NCBI RefSeq assembly: GCF_014191305.1
Contig: NZ_JACHWJ010000001.1
Coordinates: forward strand, 930,001-994,000
Direction of reading: 5' to 3'
DNA: 64,000 nt
Origin: Pseudoclavibacter helvolus
Lineage (GTDB): Bacteria > Actinomycetota > Actinomycetes > Actinomycetales > Microbacteriaceae
In this document: positions 58,334 through 64,000 of the stretch, piece after piece
How positions within the stretch are numbered: the stretch's first letter is position 1
Layout: the number at the start of each line of letters is the position of its first letter
Notes under the pieces: generated by a model
What the model saw: only the letters and a program-made list of their open reading frames with translations
Told to the model about the DNA's origin: nothing
The model's database searches: none
Program-made: the position numbers and the translations under genes

Positions 58334-58552
58334 CTAGACCCGCTGGGCCTCTACTGGGGATGCGTCGCTTGGCGTCAGGAGCGCCGCGACGTCGCGGCGC
58401 TTGAAGCGGCGGTGGCCAGTTGGGAGCTTGGATGCCTCGAGACGGCCGTCCTCGACGTAGCGGTCGAGCGTGCGGCGACTGATGTTGAGCACATCCATCG
58501 CTTCGGCGGCGGTCAGGTTTTCATCCGCCTCAACCTGTTGAGCTTTCGTCAT
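58334..58552 (-). CDS. excisionase/Cro-like HTH protein (MerR-type HTH_17)
   Basis: 72 residues from MTKAQQVEADENLTAAEAMD. The helix-turn-helix NLTAAEAMDVLNISRRTLDR and the wing GHRRFKRRDVAAL are of the excisionase/MerR type. It is the first gene of the leftward early operon and diverges from the immunity repressor across 91 bp, the place of cro or xis in temperate phages. A codon earlier ATG at 58570 lacks family similarity. Confidence 0.8.
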   Translation of the reverse strand: MTKAQQVEADENLTAAEAMDVLNISRRTLDRYVEDGRLEASKLPTGHRRFKRRDVAALLTPSDASPVEAQRV

Positions 58553-58606
58553 ACCGCAGGACGCTAACACACATCCACGTCATGCTGTGCCATTTTTCTC
58601 ATACGC

Positions 58607-58640
58607 TTGCGCGGTTGTCATCGTTTGGCATACGATGGCA
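58607..58640 (+). promoter_or_regulatory. repressor promoter with overlapping dyad operator
   Basis: TTGCGC (58607-58612), 18 bases, then TACGAT (58631-58636) form a promoter whose start point falls at about 58644, the A of the repressor ATG, giving a leaderless message. The dyad CATCGT-N7-ACGATG (core 58619-58637, extended by TG/CA at 58616-58617 and 58639-58640) covers the -10 box, so the repressor or the HTH protein probably binds here. Confidence 0.55.
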
Positions 58641-58643
58641 CAC

Positions 58644-58940
58644 ATGTCGAACGTCGCCAGCATCTTCCCGGAACCTCAACCAGTTGACGAGAGTTCTAAG
58701 CCCGTCAACCGTCGAGTAGGTATGAACGCAAGCATCATCATGCGGATGCGGCGGATCACGCAGAAGCAGATGGCTGCTGCGCTCGGCGTGACTCAGGGCG
58801 CAATGAGCCGTCGCATCAACGGCACGACCGACTGGTCACCGGACGACATGGAAAAAGCCGCCCACCTTCTGAATGTGAAGGTGGCACGGCTTTTCGAAGA
58901 GCTCCCTGAGATGGACTCGAACCATCAACCTGCCGGTTAA
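58644..58940 (+). CDS. immunity repressor (XRE-type HTH), prophage form truncated at attR
   Basis: 98 residues. The HTH is at about residues 37-60 (RITQKQMAAALGVTQGAMSR). An upstream in-frame ATG at 58635 lies inside the -10 box, so 58644 is preferred. Residues 87-97 (LPEMDSNHQPA) are encoded by the 35-bp attachment core, and the last codon and TAA lie in host tRNA sequence. In the circular phage the frame would continue through 20079-20197 and reach 136 residues. The neighbour int lies directly downstream in that form. This is the architecture of integration-dependent immunity, where the short form is the stable, active repressor. Confidence 0.88.
   Translation: MSNVASIFPEPQPVDESSKPVNRRVGMNASIIMRMRRITQKQMAAALGVTQGAMSRRINGTTDWSPDDMEKAAHLLNVKVARLFEELPEMDSNHQPAG
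58901..58935. repeat. attR core (35 bp)
   Basis: Identical to 20044-20078. Here the core is part of the intact tRNA-Asn gene, so integration keeps the tRNA functional. It also lies inside the repressor coding sequence on the opposite strand. Confidence 0.95.
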
Positions 58941-58974
58941 CAGCCGGCTGCTCTGCCAATTGAGCTATCAGGGA
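58902..58974 (-). tRNA. tRNA-Asn (anticodon GTT)
   Basis: 73 bases. Acceptor stem TCCCTGA pairs with TCAGGGA, discriminator G, no encoded CCA. The anticodon arm ccggc-TGTTAAC-cgg carries GTT, and the T-arm has GGTTCGAGTCC. The 35 bases at the 3' side come from the phage attachment site but restore the same sequence. Confidence 0.97.
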
Positions 58975-58988
58975 TTGGCAACTCGAAG

Positions 58989-58994
58989 AGAATA
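58989..58994 (-). promoter_or_regulatory. -10 box of the tRNA-Asn promoter
   Basis: On the minus strand TATTCT lies 14 bases before the mature tRNA 5' end, placing the start about seven bases upstream of the tRNA. The -35 region (TCGCAT at 17-base spacing) is weak. Confidence 0.5.
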
Positions 58995-59071
58995 GCAACA
59001 CCTTCGCCCGAATGCGAAATCGAGTGGCTGGCGTGTCGCGCGACCTCCGAGATCGCCTCCCGGATGGGGGC

Positions 59072-60079
59072 TCAGTAACCCTTGATCGGGTCCGCAACGC
59101 CGACGAACCGGCCCGTTGAGACGAACGCCTCAACGTTGCGTCGCACGCGCTCCTGGAGCAGTGGCTGCACCATCTCAGGAGTGTCAGCCGTGTGCGGCGT
59201 GACGATGAGTCGGGGTGTAGTCCACAGTGGGTGCCCGTCTGGGAGGGGCTCGGGCGACGTGACGTCGATACCCGCCCCGGCAATCCAGGACTGCTCAAGA
59301 GCGACCTGCAGCGCCTCAGGGTCGACCAGCGGCCCCCTGGCGATATTCACGAGCACGGCAGACTCCTTCATGGCACGCAAGCGTGTCTCGTTGATGAGCC
59401 CCCGCGTTTTGTCCGTCGCCGCTGCAGCCAGCACGACGACGTCGGCTCCCGGGAGCACCTCGTCGAACTTGTCGGCCGTGACGGTTCGATCTGCTCCGTC
59501 TACAGGCTGATTGCTGGCCCGAACCACAGTCGTCGTCACGCGGAAGGGACGCAGCAGGTCGAGCAGTTCAAGAGCGATACCGCCCGCCCCGACGATCACG
59601 ACGTGCCTGCCGTAGAGCGAGGTGCCGGAGCTCTTTTCCCAAGTGCGGGCGGCAAGGCGCCGCGGGAACTCGCGGAGCAGCGCGAGCGTCAGGGCCAACG
59701 CGTGTTCGGCAACTGGCTCGGCGTAAGCACCCTTGGCCGAGGTGAAGACCACTCCTCGTGCGGCGTACGGCCTGAGTTTGGCGGCGAAGTTGTCGATCCC
59801 AGCGAAAGGAAGTTGAACCCAGGTGACCTGCGGGTTCGCCTCAAGCGCGTCGATGAGACCTTGCACCTTGGATGCGGAGAGGTAGACGATACCGCGCGTC
59901 TGCGGCCCGAGGTCGACAATCTGACCGCCGCTCGACCGCACCGCGTCCTCGAAGGGCTGGGCATGGCTCGCCGGCAACAGGGTCACGCCGCCGGCTTCAG
60001 GCCGCGCCTCCCCCTGGAGCAGCGTCGATTCCTCCGCCAGTCTCGCCTGGTGCTGAACCTGCCCGCTACTCGCGCTCAT
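59072..60079 (-). CDS. D-isomer-specific 2-hydroxyacid dehydrogenase
   Basis: 335 residues. The NAD-binding fold has VVIVGAGGIALELLDLL at about residue 160, and the catalytic residues are Arg in NIARGPLVDPEA, Glu in TSPEPLPDGHPLW and His in VTPHTADTPEM. Oxidises or reduces small 2-hydroxy acids such as glycerate or phosphoglycerate; the exact substrate cannot be read. The N-terminal 30 residues are non-conserved, so the true start may be later. It lies just downstream of an ABC ATPase gene. Confidence 0.9.
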   Translation of the reverse strand: MSASSGQVQHQARLAEESTLLQGEARPEAGGVTLLPASHAQPFEDAVRSSGGQIVDLGPQTRGIVYLSASKVQGLIDALEANPQVTWVQLPFAGIDNFAAKLRPYAARGVVFTSAKGAYAEPVAEHALALTLALLREFPRRLAARTWEKSSGTSLYGRHVVIVGAGGIALELLDLLRPFRVTTTVVRASNQPVDGADRTVTADKFDEVLPGADVVVLAAAATDKTRGLINETRLRAMKESAVLVNIARGPLVDPEALQVALEQSWIAGAGIDVTSPEPLPDGHPLWTTPRLIVTPHTADTPEMVQPLLQERVRRNVEAFVSTGRFVGVADPIKGY

Positions 60080-60085
60080 CCGCTG

Positions 60086-61093
60086 CTACTCCTTCTCGCT
60101 GCCATCTTCGTCGGTGTGGAAGCGCGCGAACTCGGCGCGCTGGGAAACGAGCTGCTCGCGCGCCGAGCGTTCGGCGTCGGCGTCGAGCCGGTCAGGGTCG
60201 GGGTCGCCGAATAGCCCGTCGGCCACAAGATCCATGGCCGCGAGCGTCTCGCGCTCCACAAGGCCAGGCAGCGGCGTGAGCGCGTACTCGCGGGCCTCGC
60301 GCATCCGCTTCAGGTAGGCGTGGTGCGGATCTGCGAGCACCTCGTCGATCGTGCCGCGCGCGAGCACGAAACCGCGGTCGAGCACCAGCACGTTCTTCGT
60401 GAGGCGCTCGATGGCGCGAAGGTCGTGGCTCAACAGGATCATGGTGCAGTTGCGCGCGACGTTGATGCGCTCGAGCAGGCTGAACAGAGCGGGTCTCGCG
60501 ATGATGTCGACGCCTTGGGCAGGCTCGTCGACAACGAGGACGCTCGGTTCGACGATGAGCGCCTGGGCGAAGGCGACGCGCTGGCGCTGACCGCGGGAGA
60601 GCTCGAACGGGAACTTCCCGAGCATGCCGAGCTCCAAGTCGACGGCGTCGATGAGCATCGCGGCGGCCCGCCCGAGTCGCTTCCTGTCGAACGTGCGGTC
60701 ACGCGACAGGATCGGCTCAGCGATGTTCTCTGCGACCGTCAGGTCGTTGCGGAGCTGGTCGCCCGAATCCTGAGCGAGGTAGCCGATGTCCAGGTCGATG
60801 CGACGGCGGTCGAGACGAGACGGGTGGCGCAGGTCCATGCCGACCACTTCGAGCGTGCCGCCCGTGATGAACGGCCACTCCCCTTTGCCTGGCCTGCGGC
60901 GACCGGAGAGGATGCGCCCGAGCGCAGACTTGCCCGACCCAGCGGTGCCGACAACCCCGAGGATCTCACCAGGCTCCAGCTCGAACGAGATGCCGCTCAC
61001 TGCCTCGTGCTTGCGATTCGACCCGTGCTCGATGTAGGAGATCGACAGGTCGTCGGCGACGACGGCCCGCTGATGATCTGCACTGGTTGCCAT
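60086..61093 (-). CDS. ABC transporter ATP-binding protein (oligopeptide-type)
   Basis: 335 residues. Walker A GTAGSGKSA at about 49-57, signature ELSRGQRQRVAFAQAL, Walker B VLVVDEPAQGVD, and switch His in ILLSHDLRAIERL. The region after Walker A is like Dpp/Opp ATPases, but the C-terminus (YGALTPLPGL-like EYALTPLPGLVERETLAAMD) ends in a charged tail rather than the usual oligopeptide cysteine motif. No permease gene is adjacent, so it may work with subunits elsewhere. Confidence 0.87.
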   Translation of the reverse strand: MATSADHQRAVVADDLSISYIEHGSNRKHEAVSGISFELEPGEILGVVGTAGSGKSALGRILSGRRRPGKGEWPFITGGTLEVVGMDLRHPSRLDRRRIDLDIGYLAQDSGDQLRNDLTVAENIAEPILSRDRTFDRKRLGRAAAMLIDAVDLELGMLGKFPFELSRGQRQRVAFAQALIVEPSVLVVDEPAQGVDIIARPALFSLLERINVARNCTMILLSHDLRAIERLTKNVLVLDRGFVLARGTIDEVLADPHHAYLKRMREAREYALTPLPGLVERETLAAMDLVADGLFGDPDPDRLDADAERSAREQLVSQRAEFARFHTDEDGSEKE

Positions 61094-61176
61094 GCCTGGT
61101 CTCCCCTTTTGTTCTTCGAGCCCACCGAATTGCTCGCGAAGTTCATCCTCCGCAGTTCCGAGCCCACCGTGCGAGC

Positions 61177-63159
61177 CTAGCCTTCGCGCAGCTCGCGCTT
61201 CTGATTCTCGATGGACATGAGCTGCTCGTTGAGCGAGCGGAACCGGTCGGGCTCCGTCCTCCCGTCAGTGCGCTGCAGCGCTCCGAGCAGCTCAGCCTTC
61301 CTGCGCAGCAGGTCACGCTCGACCAGCGAGGCGCTCAGCGAGCGCACGTAGAGATCGATCTGCTCGTCCTTGTTGCCCGCGGGAATCGACGCCATCGCCA
61401 GCTCAGTGACGAGCGTCGTGAACGCCTGCGGGACCTCCTCACCGATGCGGGTGAGCCACTCCATCGAGCCAAGAGAGTCGCGGGTCGCGACGATCCCGTC
61501 ACGCACCGTCGAAAGGGAGGCGTTCGTGAAGCCGGCTGCCATGACCTGTTGGAAGCGCTCATCCGAGAGGCGACGAGGATGCTGCAGGACGGCCATGAGC
61601 GTGTCTCGTTCGAGCCGTGTGACCGGGTCGTTCGGCAAATCGCTCATGCGAACCGCGCGCACGGCCCCACCGCCGAAATCGCTGGTGTCTGGCGGGAAGT
61701 CGTAGCCCTCGCCGTCCGGGAACGGCGGCTCCTCCTCGAAGTGTCCGCGCGCGGGCGCCTGTCCCGCGGGCACACGGGAACGCTGATCAAGGACTCGTGC
61801 CTGAGGACGCCTCTCCGACTGACGCCGAGGCGCGTTCTTGCTCGTTCCACGAGCCGCACGCACGGCCTGCTCAACCTGCACAAGGTCGATGCCGAGCATC
61901 CCGGCGAGACGTCTCGAGTAGCCGGGTCGCATGGCTGGGTCGCGAATGCCGGCGACGACAGGCGCTGCCTGGCGGAGCGCCGCGACCCGCCCCTCGACCG
62001 TGTCAAGGTCGTGCCCGAGGAGCTGCTGGGAGATGACGAACTCGTACATCGGCGTGGGGTGGTCGATGAGGTCGCGCACCGCCGCGTCGCCGCGCGCAAG
62101 GCGCAGATCGCAGGGGTCGAGCCCGTCGCGGGCAACTGCAACGAAGGTCTGCGCAACGAAGCGCTGCTCTTCGGCGAACGCGCGCATCGCGGCCTTCTTG
62201 CCTGCCTCGTCAGGGTCGAAGGTGAAGATGACCTGCCCGCCAGCCGACTCGTCGTCCATGATGCGGCGCAGCACCTTGATGTGATCGACGCCGAACGAGG
62301 TGCCGCACGTCGCGACAGCAGTCTGCACCCCAGCCAAGTGGGCGGCCATGACATCCGTATAGCCCTCAACGACGACGACCTTGCGCTGCTTGGCGATCTC
62401 GCGCTTCGCGACGTCCAGCCCGTAGAGCACCTGGGCCTTGTGGTAGATCGGCGACTCGGGTGTGTTCAGGTACTTCGGCCCCTTGTCGTCGTCGTAGAGC
62501 TTCCTGGCACCGAACCCGATCGTCTGACCAGAAGTGTCGCGGATGGGCCACATCACGCGACCGCGGAACCGGTCGTAGCTCGACCCGCGCTCGTTCGTCG
62601 AGAGGAGACCGGACTCCTTGAGCTCCGGCATAGTGAAGCCCAACCCGGTGAGGTGCTTCGAAAGCGAGTCCCACCCTTGCGGGGCGTAGCCGACGCCGAA
62701 CATCGCCGCGGCGTTCGGGTCGAAGCCCCGTCCACCGAGGAACTCCCGAGCTGCCTCCGCTCCTGGAGCCTGCAGCTGTTCGCGATAGTAGGTCTCCGCG
62801 GCGGTGTGCGCCTGGAGGAGCCTGAGGCGCTTCGAATGATCAGGGGCGTGCCCGCCGTCCTCGTACGTGAGCGCGAACCCGAGGCGACCGGCCAGCCGCT
62901 CGACGGCTTCCGAGAACGTGACGTGGTCGATCTTCTGCAGGAACGTGAACACGTCGCCCGATTCGCCGCAGCCGAAGCAGTGGTAGTAGCCCAGCTGCGG
63001 ACGCACGTGGAAGCTCGGCGTGCGCTCGTCGTGGAACGGGCACAGCCCCTTCTTCGACCCGATCCCCGCGTTCTTGAGCGTGACGTGGTCGCTCACGATC
63101 TCAGAGATATCCGTGCGAGAGCGAACCTCTTCGATATCGCTCTTGCGGATCAGTGCCAT
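61177..63159 (-). CDS. dnaG: DNA primase
   Basis: 660 residues. The N-terminal CHC2 zinc domain has Cys40, His43, Cys61 and Cys64 (GLCPFHDERTPSF, YYHCFGCGESGDVF). The catalytic TOPRIM core shows VVVVEGYTDVMAAHLAG with the acidic Glu, and VIFTFDPDEAGKKAA with the Asp pair. The C-terminal helicase-binding part follows. Synthesises RNA primers for replication. Overlaps dgt by ten bases, the usual actinobacterial order dgt-dnaG. Confidence 0.97.
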   Translation of the reverse strand: MALIRKSDIEEVRSRTDISEIVSDHVTLKNAGIGSKKGLCPFHDERTPSFHVRPQLGYYHCFGCGESGDVFTFLQKIDHVTFSEAVERLAGRLGFALTYEDGGHAPDHSKRLRLLQAHTAAETYYREQLQAPGAEAAREFLGGRGFDPNAAAMFGVGYAPQGWDSLSKHLTGLGFTMPELKESGLLSTNERGSSYDRFRGRVMWPIRDTSGQTIGFGARKLYDDDKGPKYLNTPESPIYHKAQVLYGLDVAKREIAKQRKVVVVEGYTDVMAAHLAGVQTAVATCGTSFGVDHIKVLRRIMDDESAGGQVIFTFDPDEAGKKAAMRAFAEEQRFVAQTFVAVARDGLDPCDLRLARGDAAVRDLIDHPTPMYEFVISQQLLGHDLDTVEGRVAALRQAAPVVAGIRDPAMRPGYSRRLAGMLGIDLVQVEQAVRAARGTSKNAPRRQSERRPQARVLDQRSRVPAGQAPARGHFEEEPPFPDGEGYDFPPDTSDFGGGAVRAVRMSDLPNDPVTRLERDTLMAVLQHPRRLSDERFQQVMAAGFTNASLSTVRDGIVATRDSLGSMEWLTRIGEEVPQAFTTLVTELAMASIPAGNKDEQIDLYVRSLSASLVERDLLRRKAELLGALQRTDGRTEPDRFRSLNEQLMSIENQKRELREG

Positions 63160-64000
63160 GAAGCCACCCTAGACGGCACCTCCGACGCTGCAGCGAGCCG
63201 GTCGTGCCAGACGAGCGCCCCCTTGTCGGTGAGGTTGGCAACCTGGTCGACGACAACACGCTTGCGAGCGGTGTCGTCGTCCGCGGCACGGAAGTCTGCC
63301 GCGAATGCGGCGTCGAGGTGCTGGTCGCCTGTCTGCCAGAACATCTCGGAGAGCTCGACCAGGATCTTGCGCTGGTGCTCGTAGATGGGGCGTCTCGCGT
63401 CAAGCGACATAACGAAACCGGCAACGATGCCCTTCAGCAGGGCGATCTCGGCGCGAATCTCGCGCGGCACAACAAGAGAGGCGCGATAGCGGATAAGCGA
63501 CTCACCCGGCTGCGCGGCCCAGGTCGCGGCCGTCGCGGCCTTGGCGAACCGTCCGATGAGCTGCGACGTGAGGTTCTTGAGGCCCGCCTGCGCGACCCGC
63601 GATCCGTCGTACTCCCGCATCCAGTAGGGCTGCAGCTGCAACCTGCTGAATGCCTCGTCGAGCTCGTCCTCCGAGAACTTCGAGCCCGACCAGTCGGCGG
63701 CGGCGTACAGGATAGCCGGCCTGTTTGCGAGGTCGTCGAGTTCAGGGAGCGACACGAAGGACTCCACGATGGCGTCCTCCAGGTCGTGCACGGAGTAGGC
63801 GATGTCGTCGCTCAGGTCCATGACCTGGGCTTCGATGCTCGTCTGTCCCTCTGGCGCCCCCTGCCGTACCCAGTCGAAGACCGGGCGGTCGTCGGCGTAG
63901 ACGCCGAACTTGCCGGTGCCGCGCTCGGCGCCCACCTCGCGGGTCCACGGGTACTTGCAGCTCGCGTCGAGGCTCGCGCGGGTCAGATTGAGGCCGTAGT
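63150..64000 (-). CDS. dgt: dGTP triphosphohydrolase, 5' end outside window
   Basis: The visible 283 residues are the C-terminal part of a dGTPase-family HD hydrolase: YYGLNLTRASLDASCKYPWT, KFGVYADDRPVFDWV, then SIEAQVMDLSDDIAYSVHDL with the conserved Asp pair of the HD site, and a helical end. Cleaves dGTP to deoxyguanosine and triphosphate. The N-terminus with the first HD histidine lies beyond the right edge. Confidence 0.93.
   Translation of the reverse strand, partial: YGLNLTRASLDASCKYPWTREVGAERGTGKFGVYADDRPVFDWVRQGAPEGQTSIEAQVMDLSDDIAYSVHDLEDAIVESFVSLPELDDLANRPAILYAAADWSGSKFSEDELDEAFSRLQLQPYWMREYDGSRVAQAGLKNLTSQLIGRFAKAATAATWAAQPGESLIRYRASLVVPREIRAEIALLKGIVAGFVMSLDARRPIYEHQRKILVELSEMFWQTGDQHLDAAFAADFRAADDDTARKRVVVDQVANLTDKGALVWHDRLAAASEVPSRVASWH

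Larger units (their letters stand above)
20044..58935. mobile_element. siphovirus prophage integrated in tRNA-Asn
   Basis: 38.9 kb between two exact 35-bp copies of the 3' part of tRNA-Asn. The left end carries the tyrosine integrase; the right end carries the divergent repressor and HTH gene. In between, in standard siphovirus order on the minus strand, are lysis, tail, tape measure, head, terminase and early genes. All structural genes needed for a long non-contractile tailed phage are present and open. Visible damage is limited to an HNH gene frameshift and one doubtful accessory frame. It is therefore probably inducible. Confidence 0.96.

Noticed and set aside
20044-58935. search for CRISPR arrays, rRNA and other tRNA genes
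   Set aside because: No regularly spaced repeats and no rRNA or additional tRNA structures were seen.

Overview
The window is GC-rich actinobacterial DNA. GTG and TTG starts are frequent, and codon usage and gene content resemble Microbacteriaceae; this assignment is inferred, since no rRNA or species marker is present. It falls into three parts: chromosome with a transposon scar (1-20043), an intact-looking siphovirus prophage (20044-58935), and conserved chromosome (58936-64000).

Part 1. On the minus strand lies a histidine-use cluster: an IclR-type regulator, urocanase hutU, an M20 carbamoylase-type hydrolase running off the left edge, and hutD, with two abutting palindromes in front of the regulator. 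Next come a YgiB/YgiC-like pair, a secreted SGNH protein and an M23 peptidase. An alditol-oxidase gene (aldO-like, minus strand) is split by a 9,111-bp composite transposon. Two directly repeated, apparently identical 1,453-bp ISL3 copies flank a 6.2-kb passenger, and the 8-bp target duplication aggaaagt lies outside the pair. The passenger carries flavohaemoglobin, a DUF2130 coiled-coil/nuclease-like protein, a HicB-like gene broken by an IS21 element (4-bp duplication ttgg; istB has an early amber codon), and a gene cut off by the second ISL3 copy. The host aldO gene also carries two frameshifts.

Part 2. A 38.9-kb prophage sits in the 3' part of tRNA-Asn(GTT), bounded by a 35-bp core. From left to right it holds: integrase (+), lysis genes, a set of accessory genes (small membrane protein, acyltransferase, Wzx-like flippase), tailspike and tail genes, tape measure, a -1 frameshifted tail chaperone, head genes (P22-type coat, scaffold, MuF-type protein, SPP1-type portal), terminase, HNH genes, a long run of overlapping early genes (ssb, ParB-like, a replication gene with internal iterons), an excisionase/Cro-like HTH gene, and a divergent immunity repressor (+).

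The main finding is that the attachment core lies inside the repressor reading frame. In the prophage the repressor is 98 aa and its stop codon is supplied by the antisense of the host tRNA anticodon loop. In the circular phage genome the same frame would run through the core into 20079-20197 and give a 136-aa protein, directly upstream of int. This is the layout of integration-dependent immunity known from mycobacteriophages such as BPs. The integrase ends in LRLVA, which resembles an ssrA-type degradation tag.

Part 3. To the right, all on the minus strand, are tRNA-Asn, a D-2-hydroxyacid dehydrogenase, an ABC ATPase, dnaG and a partial dgt. The probable original terminator of the tRNA, with a UUCG loop, now lies 38.9 kb away at 20011-20038.
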